Shown: positions 8,108-16,189 of the stretch, one piece after another
Position numbering within the stretch: position 1 is the stretch's first letter
Layout of the letters: every line of letters begins with the position of its first letter
DNA from: Rikenellaceae bacterium
GTDB taxonomy: Bacteria > Bacteroidota > Bacteroidia > Bacteroidales > UBA932
Direction: 5' to 3'
Assembly (NCBI GenBank): GCA_022771245.1
Contig: JALFCH010000100.1
Span: 1 to 35,417, forward strand
Length of the DNA: 35,417 bases
The notes under the pieces: generated by a model
The model's input: the letters and a program-made list of their open reading frames with translations, nothing else
The model's database searches: none
Told to the model about the DNA's origin: nothing
Translations under genes and position numbers: made by a program

Positions 8108-8991
8108 AAAAAAGAATTTTCCTGTCCATACTCATCCTGCTAATTGCTGCGTCCGGGGCTCTGACCCTTACACATTATTTCCTTGCGATGAACCGTCCGG
8201 GACAGCCGGGCCCCTTTCCTGAAAGAAAGGAAGGCGACCTCCGCATTGCCACTCTGAACATCAACTGGTTGAGTTTCAATCACGACCCGGCTTACACTTC
8301 AGCCAGACTTGCATCCATAATGAAGGAATATGATATAGACGTGGTTTTGCTTCAGGAATACAGAGCACACTGGAAACTTAATGAATACGAATTCATATCG
8401 ATTTTCAGTTCCGACTATTCCTACATATCTATTCAGGATGAATGTGTCTGCATTTCAAAGTATCCGGTGGTGGCTCACAAGAGGGTAAAATACGATGACC
8501 TGTCAGACAGTTTCTCAGATATGGAAATTTTGCTGTCAGATTCGCAGAGGGTGAGAATCTTCGCTGCACATCTCATCACTACTGGTGTGAACAATTTCAG
8601 GGGCGCAGATCAGGAGGCAGTCTCGAGCATCGGAAGCATAAGGACCTTCATAAACAACACGCGAATCAGGAACAATCAGGCCGTCAGTCTCTCACGCAGA
8701 GCCTCGGAAGTGCAGTCACCTCTGGTTATTGCAGGCGATTTCAACTGCATCCCCTATGCTACAGCATACAGGAAAATCACACGGGCAGGGCTCAAGGACT
8801 GTTTTATGGTTCAAGGACACGGGAAAGGATCCACATACCGTAATCTCAAGGACCTTTTCAGAATAGACTTCATTTTCTATAACCGGCATCTTGAATGTAC
8901 GGACTGCCGCATTGTTGATGAAGGCATAAGCGACCACAAGATGGTGGTTTCCACATTCATTAATGCAGATGCACAGTCAGAAGAACAATGA
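8104..8991 (+). CDS. Endonuclease/exonuclease/phosphatase (EEP) family protein, membrane-anchored or exported
   Basis: A 295-residue protein starting with a basic, hydrophobic leader (KKRIFLSILILLIAASGAL) that could be a signal anchor or signal peptide, followed by an EEP fold. Diagnostic catalytic pieces are LNINWLS, LLQEY (catalytic Glu), AAHL, GDFNCIP (Asp/Asn), RIDFIFYN and SDHKMV (the final catalytic Asp-His). EEP proteins cleave phosphodiesters in DNA, inositol phosphates or lipids. The exported location and the position between two glycosyltransferases make a phospholipid- or undecaprenyl-linked substrate more plausible than DNA, but this is inference. Both ends are ATGA-coupled to neighbours. 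Confidence 0.82.
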   Translation: MKKRIFLSILILLIAASGALTLTHYFLAMNRPGQPGPFPERKEGDLRIATLNINWLSFNHDPAYTSARLASIMKEYDIDVVLLQEYRAHWKLNEYEFISIFSSDYSYISIQDECVCISKYPVVAHKRVKYDDLSDSFSDMEILLSDSQRVRIFAAHLITTGVNNFRGADQEAVSSIGSIRTFINNTRIRNNQAVSLSRRASEVQSPLVIAGDFNCIPYATAYRKITRAGLKDCFMVQGHGKGSTYRNLKDLFRIDFIFYNRHLECTDCRIVDEGISDHKMVVSTFINADAQSEEQ

Positions 8992-9902
8992 GCACTCCCA
9001 CAGTAAGCGTTATCATCCCGGTCTTCAACACCGCTGATTACCTGGCCCAGGCAATAGAATCTGTCCTGAACCAGACATTGCAGGACCTCGAAATCATTGC
9101 CGTGGATGACGGTTCAACTGACGGCAGTCCCGAAGTCCTGAAAAGTTTCGGAGACAAAATCAGGATTATAACACAGCCCAACTCCGGTCAGGGAGCAGCG
9201 AGGAACAGGGCTTTTGCACAAGCGAGGGGAGAATTTGTCTATTTTATGGACAGCGACGACATTATTCTCCCTCAGACTCTTGAAACCTGCGTTGAAATAT
9301 GCAGGAAAGACAATCTGGACTTTGTGTTTTTTGACGGAGCCTCTTTCGGAGAAGACCTGGACCTTAATGCAAACCCCTGGTTCGACTACCATCGAAGTGC
9401 TGCCTACACCCAGGTCCAGCACGGAAACGGGATTATGGCAGATATGCTCGAAAGGGGGATTTACCGTTGCTCGGTGTGCCTGTGCCTGTTCCGCAGCGAT
9501 TTCTTACGCACTCACGACATACGGTTTCCTGAAGGAATTCTACACGAAGACGAGGCCTTTGCAGCCAAGGCATTCATCAGAGCCTCTCGTACCCGGGGCA
9601 TACCGGAAGAGTTTTTCCTACGCAGAATCAGGAAACAGTCAGTTATGACAACGAACTTTTCCGAAAGCAATGTCAAGGGATATCTTGAAACTCTAAGGCT
9701 TGTAACGCCACTTGGGAGAGATATGTGCGAGAGAATCGCAATAGATGCGCTGACCAGGACAATCACCACATCGCTTTGCTATAACTCCAGAAAACTTCCG
9801 CTGCGAATCAGGCTGCACATAGCCAGGGAAATTTACACAAAATACCCCTATGCCTTCAATTGGGGACAGGTTGCCAAGCTTATTCTCGGGAAACCGTTCT
9901 GA
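8988..9902 (+). CDS. Family 2 glycosyltransferase
   Basis: A 304-residue soluble GT2 with the classic N-terminus VSVIIPVFNTADYL, nucleotide-binding VDDGSTDGS, metal-binding FMDSDD, and a LHEDEAF segment carrying the probable catalytic base. No membrane segments are seen. It is the last gene of the four-gene plus-strand operon beginning with the histidine kinase. Its 3' end overlaps by 23 bp the 3' end of the convergent GT4 gene. It probably adds one sugar to the repeat unit of the locus. Confidence 0.88.
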   Translation: MSTPTVSVIIPVFNTADYLAQAIESVLNQTLQDLEIIAVDDGSTDGSPEVLKSFGDKIRIITQPNSGQGAARNRAFAQARGEFVYFMDSDDIILPQTLETCVEICRKDNLDFVFFDGASFGEDLDLNANPWFDYHRSAAYTQVQHGNGIMADMLERGIYRCSVCLCLFRSDFLRTHDIRFPEGILHEDEAFAAKAFIRASRTRGIPEEFFLRRIRKQSVMTTNFSESNVKGYLETLRLVTPLGRDMCERIAIDALTRTITTSLCYNSRKLPLRIRLHIAREIYTKYPYAFNWGQVAKLILGKPF

Positions 9903-10992
9903 TAACCTTTCCCATCTGTTCTGTCCAGCTCAGGTGCTGCACCGACCCTCTAATCTGCTCAGGGGACATATCCAGGGCTGACAGAAATTCGGAGAGAGCC
10001 TTTACATCTATCGGAGATTCGTCCGCAGGAACCTTGAACACATAAGGGGCATTGTCGAAATCCTCATCCTCTTCCGAATAGAAGAAAGCCAGCCCCCGGG
10101 CTGCATATTCCCGGTTCTTGAGCGTCTTGATGCTTGAAATACCGCTGCGGTGCCTTCCGAGACTGCCCACTGCCAGGTTCGCCCATTCAAATTCACGGTC
10201 AAGTGCATCGCCATATAAAGGGCCGAGTATTCTCACTCTGTCCTGAATTCCAAAATCCACTGCCATTTTGCGGTAACTGTCTATTATCTCCTGCACTCCG
10301 TCTCCAACTATGTGAAGTTCGCATTCCGGAAAATCTGCCATTCCTCTTATCAGCCTGTCCAGACCGTGCCAGAGGTGTATATTAGCTACTGAAAGCAGCT
10401 TGAGGAATCCTTTTCGGGCATCACGTTGCTCAACGGCACTTAAAGGTACTTTTGCGAAATCCACTCCATTGCTAATGCGGACCACAGGGCAGCCGAAGAG
10501 CACATCAGGCCCGCTGTAGAGCACAACATTGCCGCAGTATGAAAAGAAGCGCCTGCGGAAAAGCTTGTCGATGGCAAGCTGCAGGTTCATCATTAAACCT
10601 TGTCCCTTGAATTCCCCATCATAAGGCCAGGTGGGGATTTCCACAGCAGTCCTTATCCCCTTGCGGTGCAGCTGTTTCATCAGTCTGACAGTAAAAGGGT
10701 CTGCATTGATGTCATATCTGATATAAACGAGGTCAAAATCCCCTTCCACTGCAGCCCGGACTATGTCCGAATAGTCCAAACGCTTTCTCAACTTAGCCCA
10801 TAATCCTCTTCCGAAACTGCATATAGTCTTGTCGTCCACTACCCTTCGCTTGATTCCATCCTCATCCACGACCAGACGGCAAAAGGCGACATCGGCTCCA
10901 TTCTGTCTAAAGCCCTCAATCTGGGCAAGTATTTTCTTGCTTATGCCGCTGTGGGCCGCAAGAGAGTGGAAGACCAGAAACATCACCTTCAT
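9880..10992 (-). CDS. Family 4 (GT-B fold) glycosyltransferase
   Basis: A GT-B transferase of about 370 residues: N-terminal MKVMFLVFHSLAAHSGISKKI, a linker leading to VSNGV-type sequence (VRISNGVDF), then the donor-binding C-terminal domain (LLSVANIHLWHGLDRLI, ELHIVGDG). The canonical EX7E is weak: the C-terminal region reads GLAFFYSEEDEDFDNA rather than a typical one. I chose the ATG at 10992 because it forms an ATGA overlap with the stop of the upstream acyltransferase gene; an in-frame ATG at 11004 is the alternative. It is the last gene of the long minus-strand polysaccharide operon. Confidence 0.85.
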   Translation of the reverse strand: MKVMFLVFHSLAAHSGISKKILAQIEGFRQNGADVAFCRLVVDEDGIKRRVVDDKTICSFGRGLWAKLRKRLDYSDIVRAAVEGDFDLVYIRYDINADPFTVRLMKQLHRKGIRTAVEIPTWPYDGEFKGQGLMMNLQLAIDKLFRRRFFSYCGNVVLYSGPDVLFGCPVVRISNGVDFAKVPLSAVEQRDARKGFLKLLSVANIHLWHGLDRLIRGMADFPECELHIVGDGVQEIIDSYRKMAVDFGIQDRVRILGPLYGDALDREFEWANLAVGSLGRHRSGISSIKTLKNREYAARGLAFFYSEEDEDFDNAPYVFKVPADESPIDVKALSEFLSALDMSPEQIRGSVQHLSWTEQMGKVIRTVSRE

Positions 10993-11606
10993 ACTCTTTC
11001 CCATCTTTTCGTCTGAACATTGTACAATTTGATGACTCTTGCCGGATTGCCCACAGCTACGCAGGCATCAGGAAGGTCCTTGGTAACTACGCTTCCAGCC
11101 CCTACCTGCACCCTGTCGCCTATGCTGACCCCGCCACAGATACAGGAATTGGCTCCGATGAGACATTCATTGCCTATTCTGATGGGCCTGATTGTGAGTC
11201 CCTGCTCGTTCCAATCCCTGTCCCCATCATCAAATGTATGGTTGAAACCGGCAATGTGCACGTGAGGTCCAAGAGAGGTGCGGTCTCCGATTTCCACAGG
11301 TCCCACCACCACGCTGCCTATGCCTATGCGCGACTTCTCTCCGATAATCACGTCCCCGGCACCATTGTTCACAACAGCATAATCCTCGACTATAGCTCCC
11401 CTGCCGAGAGAAAATTTCCTCCAGGGGAACACGTCCAGACGAGCTTTCATACAGACCTTGCTTCCTGCGCCTCGGCTGTGGACAAAAGGATTGACGAAAA
11501 GCCGTGTCCACAGGCGAGGACGGGGATGTTTCATAGATGAGAGACACCAGACTATGAATTTCTTGAGTCTGGGATGAGTGTATTTCAGATTCTTGAGGTC
11601 CGACAT
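10989..11606 (-). CDS. Hexapeptide-repeat acyltransferase (LbetaH)
   Basis: A 205-residue protein with left-handed beta-helix hexapeptide repeats (VIIGEKSRIGIGSVV, VEIGDRTSLG, IRIGNECLIGANS, VSIGDRVQVGAGSVV) and the closing NPARVIKLY typical of WbbJ/NodL-like O-acetyltransferases. The likely catalytic His is in GFNHTF. It would acylate a sugar of the repeat unit using acetyl-CoA or a similar donor, in the cytoplasm. It sits between two GT4 genes in the minus-strand operon, 27 bp downstream of one and overlapping the other by 4 bp. Confidence 0.88.
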   Translation of the reverse strand: MSDLKNLKYTHPRLKKFIVWCLSSMKHPRPRLWTRLFVNPFVHSRGAGSKVCMKARLDVFPWRKFSLGRGAIVEDYAVVNNGAGDVIIGEKSRIGIGSVVVGPVEIGDRTSLGPHVHIAGFNHTFDDGDRDWNEQGLTIRPIRIGNECLIGANSCICGGVSIGDRVQVGAGSVVTKDLPDACVAVGNPARVIKLYNVQTKRWERV

Positions 11607-11633
11607 AGTTTTTGATTTTGAGTAATGCGCAGA

Positions 11634-12725
11634 TTATTTGAATGATTCATAGATTGAGAGCATAAGGGTGGCCGATTTTTCCCAGGAGAATTCCTTGACC
11701 CTTTCCAGGCCATATTCCACTGCAGCTGCCCTGAAAGACTCGTCCTCCTCCAGTTTCAGCAGTTTCAGGGCAATTGATTCAGGCTCATAGGGGTCTGCAT
11801 AGACCGCACCGGGTCCAGCCACTTCCGGAAGGGCAGATTTGTCGGAAACCACAACGGGGGTACCGCATCCCATAGCTTCCAGCTGCGGTATGCCGAAACT
11901 CTCGCGAAAAGATGTGTACAGGAATGCCGATGCTCCGCCATAGAGGGCAGGCAATTCTGAATGGGGCACATATCCCGTGCAGATAATCCGGTCATTCAGA
12001 TCCTGTCTGCCGATTTCTGCAAGATATTCCTTCACGTGCTCCCGGCTCAGGTCTGCAATTTTGAGGGGCAGCTTTCGACGGGACTTGTCAACATAGAGGC
12101 CATAAGCCTGCAAGGTCCCCCGGGTATTCTTTTTCGGGGCCGTCGCTCCCAAAAAGAGAATATAATCCCTTGATGATGAAGATGCACGGATATTGAATTC
12201 TTCACCAAAACCATTGTGCACCACCTTCACCATTTCTGAAGGAAGGTTCAGTTTTTCCAGAATCCTCTCCTTCTCATAATGGGACACGGTCACCACCTTG
12301 CGGCAAATCCTCATCACTTTGGGCACCACGAAACGGCTGTAAATCCTGCCCATCTTCTGATAGAGGGACTTGCTGCTGCCGTTCTCCTTCTCCAGACAGA
12401 TGACATCGTGCAAGGTCACAACCAAAGGCACGCCCGGAAACAGAGGAGCTGTGTTGCTCGTGCAATGCAGCACATCAGCCTTTACCCTCCGTACCGCAGC
12501 AGGCAGAAGGACCTGTTCCCAAAGCGGATAGAAACCGCTCCCAAGCACCACGATATGGAAATTCGGAGTCTGCTCCAGACAGACATCCTCACCTGGAGCC
12601 ACAAAGACCCAATACTCATTTACGTGGTCAAGTTTCTGGAGGCAGCGGATGATTTCGAGGATCACGAAATCCATTCCGTGCTTATTGCGTCTGAATATTC
12701 TCTGTGCTTCAATTGCTATTCTCAT
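11634..12725 (-). CDS. Family 4 (GT-B fold) glycosyltransferase
   Basis: A GT4 of about 363 residues. It has MRIAIEAQRIFRRNKHGM at the N-terminus, LHCTSNTAPLF and VVTLHDVICLE in the acceptor domain, VTVSHYEKERI, VHNGF, ILFLGATAPKKNT, and the donor-site ESFGIPQLEAMGCGTPVVVS, which contains the EX7E pattern. This motif set resembles mannosyl- and rhamnosyl-type transferases, but the sugar cannot be assigned. The open frame extends to 12788, but the ATG at 12725 matches the family N-terminus and leaves a 17-bp overlap with the upstream GT2 gene, consistent with this tightly packed operon. Confidence 0.9.
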   Translation of the reverse strand: MRIAIEAQRIFRRNKHGMDFVILEIIRCLQKLDHVNEYWVFVAPGEDVCLEQTPNFHIVVLGSGFYPLWEQVLLPAAVRRVKADVLHCTSNTAPLFPGVPLVVTLHDVICLEKENGSSKSLYQKMGRIYSRFVVPKVMRICRKVVTVSHYEKERILEKLNLPSEMVKVVHNGFGEEFNIRASSSSRDYILFLGATAPKKNTRGTLQAYGLYVDKSRRKLPLKIADLSREHVKEYLAEIGRQDLNDRIICTGYVPHSELPALYGGASAFLYTSFRESFGIPQLEAMGCGTPVVVSDKSALPEVAGPGAVYADPYEPESIALKLLKLEEDESFRAAAVEYGLERVKEFSWEKSATLMLSIYESFK

Positions 12726-13869
12726 GGTCCGTATGTATGAATTCGTCACTGGCAGTTTTTTTGCCGAAAATATTTCTAAGAGTTGCAAGTGCCATTGCGG
12801 GAACCTGATTAAGCACAGGAGCGAGGTCCTTGATTTTCACTCCGGCAGGAAGGCCGAGGCAAATGGCTGCAAAAAGCATAATGGTGGCAAGCAGGTACAA
12901 CCACCAGATACTTGAAGTAAAAATGGACAGGATGGCGAGCAGAGGAAGTCCCGTGATGAGCAGAATTCTGGGAATGAAGAGCCACTGCAAAAGCTTGTCA
13001 GCATAACCGGCCTTAAACTTTGCAAACGGGAACTCGGCAATGGCATTGACTATCAACGCATATTGTGAATGGAGCCAGCGCCGTCTCTGCTTCTGCAGAT
13101 TGGTGATGCTTCTGGTCTTTTCATCAAATATATGGATATGAGGGGCATATTCCACAAAGATTCCGTCCTTCAGCAACCTCAGTTCCATTTCCTTGTCCTC
13201 CCCTGCCGTTTCGAAATCTCTTGCACACCCACGAAACCAGTCGTAGGGGAAAGCCATACCGGAGCCTATAAGTGCTGAAGAGAGTCCAAGAGCACAATGC
13301 CCCGCCCTGAAAACAAGATTGTTCACCTGCTCGAAAATACCGTCTGCAACAGCCACCGGAGTGTCGGCGTTCTTTGCGCAGCGGTGTCCCTGCACTGCAA
13401 TCCTCCTGCCGTCAAGAACTGCATTCATCTCGCAGAGAAAGTCCGGTTCCACAATATTGTCAGAATCCAGGATCACGACATAATCCCCGGCATCCCTACC
13501 CAGATAATCCATAGCTGCCGCGAGAGATGCCGCCTTGGTGCTGTTCGCAAACGCCACTTCGAGAACTTCCGCTCCGCTGTGGAGTATATTTTCCACACTG
13601 CTCTTCTGCATACCGTCCGAAATCACCATTACACGGAACTTGTCTGAAGGATATTTCTGATTCAGAGCGGCCTGTACCGTTGGCATAATGTAGGAATCAC
13701 TCCTGTAGGCCGGGATGAGGACGCAAAAACGGCTTTGGCGGGAGGGGATATTCTTTGCTGCAGACAATGATTTTCCCGCCACTGCAAATACGAAATAGTA
13801 CAGCGCCGGCACCACAAAAATCAGGCACAACAGAAAATGCAAAAGAAAATACATACAGAGAGTCATCAT
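12709..13869 (-). CDS. Membrane-bound processive-type family 2 glycosyltransferase
   Basis: A 386-residue GT2 with an N-terminal membrane helix, GT-A core motifs FCVLIPAYRSDSYI, VISDG, ILDSDN (DxD), GEDKEMELRL (catalytic acidic pair), and QKQRRRW, which fits the QxxRW motif of processive beta-glycosyltransferases. Two or three C-terminal membrane helices follow (from about residue 295). The QxxRW motif suggests a synthase-like enzyme at the membrane, although locus context fits repeat-unit assembly. It overlaps the upstream GT2 by 4 bp (ATGA) and the downstream GT4 by 17 bp. Confidence 0.88.
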   Translation of the reverse strand: MMTLCMYFLLHFLLCLIFVVPALYYFVFAVAGKSLSAAKNIPSRQSRFCVLIPAYRSDSYIMPTVQAALNQKYPSDKFRVMVISDGMQKSSVENILHSGAEVLEVAFANSTKAASLAAAMDYLGRDAGDYVVILDSDNIVEPDFLCEMNAVLDGRRIAVQGHRCAKNADTPVAVADGIFEQVNNLVFRAGHCALGLSSALIGSGMAFPYDWFRGCARDFETAGEDKEMELRLLKDGIFVEYAPHIHIFDEKTRSITNLQKQRRRWLHSQYALIVNAIAEFPFAKFKAGYADKLLQWLFIPRILLITGLPLLAILSIFTSSIWWLYLLATIMLFAAICLGLPAGVKIKDLAPVLNQVPAMALATLRNIFGKKTASDEFIHTDHENSN

Positions 13870-14762
13870 ATTTTGTCCTCCATTTTCATTCTTATGAAAT
13901 CCCTATTGGCGCGCAAAATCGCTGAGGCTGAGTCCAGTCTTCCTTGCATCAGATTGACTATCAAATGCTTAAAAGAAGCCACATAACGTGTAAACAGTAT
14001 TGAAAGTACTCTCTGGAAGCCTTTGAGATTGCGCTGGGCGAAAATCAGCCTGCTGCGTGTCATATAATAGGTAAAGACAGGACCATGCCTGCGGGTTGTA
14101 AGACTGTCCTTGTGGTAGATGGTGCAGGATGGCTCGAAATAGATTTTCCATCCCTTGCGGGAGAACATCATCGCCCAGTCAAGTTCCTCATAATAAAGGA
14201 AATACATCTCCGGCATCGGCCCCACTTGCGTAATAGCTTCCCTTCTGATGAGCATTGCGGCCCCGTGTGGGAAGGCGGTGAAGCCTGCCCTGTCAAATGA
14301 ACCGTCGTCCTTCTTCCCGTAGCCCAGCATCTCATTCTTCATACGGAAGCCCTTCATCGGGGTGTAACCCGCATATTGAATTATTGACTTGTCTGAGAAA
14401 AAACAGATTTTTGGACAGACCATTCCTGCATCCGGATGTTCTTCCAGGGCCTTGCACAGCAGGTCAATATGATCCTCAAGTATTTCTGTGTCGTTGTTTA
14501 TGAAAAAGAGGTAATCCCCCACTGCGTACTCCAGAGCGAGGTTGTTGCCGCCTGCAAAGCCCAGATTTTCTGCGCTCCTTATGGTCTTGATGCAGGGGAA
14601 CAGGAGCTTTAGTGCCGCAGCCTCATCATTGCGCGAACCATTGTCCACTATAATAATTTCATAAGAACAGGAATGTACATTTTCCTGTACCGACTTTATG
14701 AAATCGGAGGTCTGGGCAATCCCGTTGTAATTGACACTTATGAATGATACTCTCTTTTTCAT
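13866..14762 (-). CDS. Family 2 glycosyltransferase, rhamnosyltransferase-like
   Basis: A 298-residue soluble GT2 with VSFISVNYNG, IIIVDNGSRND, ENLGFAGGNNLALEYA and FINNDTEI, followed by a large MFLYYEELDWAMMFSRKGW-type segment (here MYFLYYEELDWAM) typical of rhamnosyltransferase-like members of GT2. It probably transfers a deoxyhexose or a hexose to the lipid-linked intermediate; rhamnose specificity is only family-level suggestion. It is coupled to both neighbours by 4-bp overlaps. Confidence 0.88.
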   Translation of the reverse strand: MKKRVSFISVNYNGIAQTSDFIKSVQENVHSCSYEIIIVDNGSRNDEAAALKLLFPCIKTIRSAENLGFAGGNNLALEYAVGDYLFFINNDTEILEDHIDLLCKALEEHPDAGMVCPKICFFSDKSIIQYAGYTPMKGFRMKNEMLGYGKKDDGSFDRAGFTAFPHGAAMLIRREAITQVGPMPEMYFLYYEELDWAMMFSRKGWKIYFEPSCTIYHKDSLTTRRHGPVFTYYMTRSRLIFAQRNLKGFQRVLSILFTRYVASFKHLIVNLMQGRLDSASAILRANRDFIRMKMEDKI

Positions 14763-16186
14763 TTTTCTGAAATTGTTTTTTCAAGTTGAGGAGCCAGGAA
14801 TACCAGTGTCAGGGAAATATAGACAAGTATGCTATTGGGGAACTGAGTAAACACCTCGTTGTTGGTGGACATCACAAAGAGGCCCATAACCCCCGCAAGC
14901 AGCCCCGCACATATACCGGCAAGGTCTCTGTTTCCGATTTTGAAAAAAACGATATATGCCGCCCGGGCAAAGATGTACAACATTACGCATAAATATATGA
15001 CCAGACCCACTATGCCCGTTTCCACCCATAGCTGCACTATCCAGGAATCAGTCGGATAGTAGGTCAGAGGCGAATAATCCCCGTTACGCTGCGCCCTGCC
15101 GGCGCTCATTCCCAAACCGTTACCAAACGGAAGTTCCTTCATATAGCCTCTGAGTGCTTCCTGATTCTGCTTCCTTACCTGGTAAGAAAGGTCTTCTTCC
15201 CTGTGAAAAATCGTACGGGCTCTCCTTATGGCAGTATTGCTCTGGCCTATGTCAGTGAACGCAAGAATACCTACTGCAATGGCGCATACCATGGCTATCG
15301 GCACCATCTTCTTGAAATCCTTGACAAGCACAAGGTAAGCCATAATTCCGGCCACTGGTACAGGCAAGGCACTTCGAGTCCCGGAAAGGAACATACCCAC
15401 GCAGGCACAGGCAGCCACAGCGAAATAGTAGAGTTTGGTCTTGATGCTCTTCAAGTGCATTCCCACGATTGAAAAGACCACCACTGACATCCCCATAGAG
15501 CCGCCGAAATTCGCCGCATCCGAAAAGATTGAGAAATAGCGTATGCCGTAATATATTATGTGTGTGCGTTTTCCGTCCATCACATTCAGGAAGAACTTGT
15601 CCCCCGGAGTCCAGCCTATGTATTTCTGGTACATAAGTTTGGCAAAGGCCACCAGTACGAAGACCGACCAGATTGAAAGAATTGTCATCAACTGCTTGAA
15701 ATCAGTCACGGACAATTCGACTATTATTGCAACCATAAAGAAGTACAAGGCCATACTTCGCACCGCCGAAAGCCAAACACCGATGCTCCTCATATTCGGA
15801 TTGAGCAGTTCCACAATGCAGTAGATCAACCATATACCTATGGCGATGAACAAGTCCAAAGTAATGACATTCGTACTCCTTGTCCCGTTCATTGCAGAAC
15901 AGGCTATGGCGGCAAGGTTGAAGCATATCATAGCATCCATCAGCAGTCCCATAGACATACCCACCAGATAGTGTTCGAGAACCGGTATGCAGAAATCTGC
16001 AATGAGAATGAACGACAGCGACAGGAGGCGGTTGTCAAAGGCCCGAACCATTGTAAACCCCAGAAGCGGAGCGACGCAGAGGACGGCGGCAAAAGGCAGC
16101 ATTCCGGATGAAATGAAGAAAACCGTCCCTGCCACAAGTATGAGGGAGACGGCCCAGAATAGTGCATTTTTCCACTTGTCAGACAT
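14759..16186 (-). CDS. O-antigen ligase/Wzy-type polysaccharide polymerase
   Basis: A 475-residue integral membrane protein with 10-12 predicted helices and a long periplasmic loop near residues 330-390 (containing RRARTIFHREEDLSY and LPFGNGLGMSAG, then YPTDSWIVQLWVETGIVG), as in the Wzy_C/O-antigen ligase family. With a flippase and a Wzz-type partner in the locus, polymerisation of flipped repeat units is the more likely role than ligation. It lies 3 bp after the co-polymerase gene and overlaps the downstream GT2 by 4 bp. Confidence 0.85.
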   Translation of the reverse strand: MSDKWKNALFWAVSLILVAGTVFFISSGMLPFAAVLCVAPLLGFTMVRAFDNRLLSLSFILIADFCIPVLEHYLVGMSMGLLMDAMICFNLAAIACSAMNGTRSTNVITLDLFIAIGIWLIYCIVELLNPNMRSIGVWLSAVRSMALYFFMVAIIVELSVTDFKQLMTILSIWSVFVLVAFAKLMYQKYIGWTPGDKFFLNVMDGKRTHIIYYGIRYFSIFSDAANFGGSMGMSVVVFSIVGMHLKSIKTKLYYFAVAACACVGMFLSGTRSALPVPVAGIMAYLVLVKDFKKMVPIAMVCAIAVGILAFTDIGQSNTAIRRARTIFHREEDLSYQVRKQNQEALRGYMKELPFGNGLGMSAGRAQRNGDYSPLTYYPTDSWIVQLWVETGIVGLVIYLCVMLYIFARAAYIVFFKIGNRDLAGICAGLLAGVMGLFVMSTNNEVFTQFPNSILVYISLTLVFLAPQLEKTISEK

Positions 16187-16189
16187 TGG

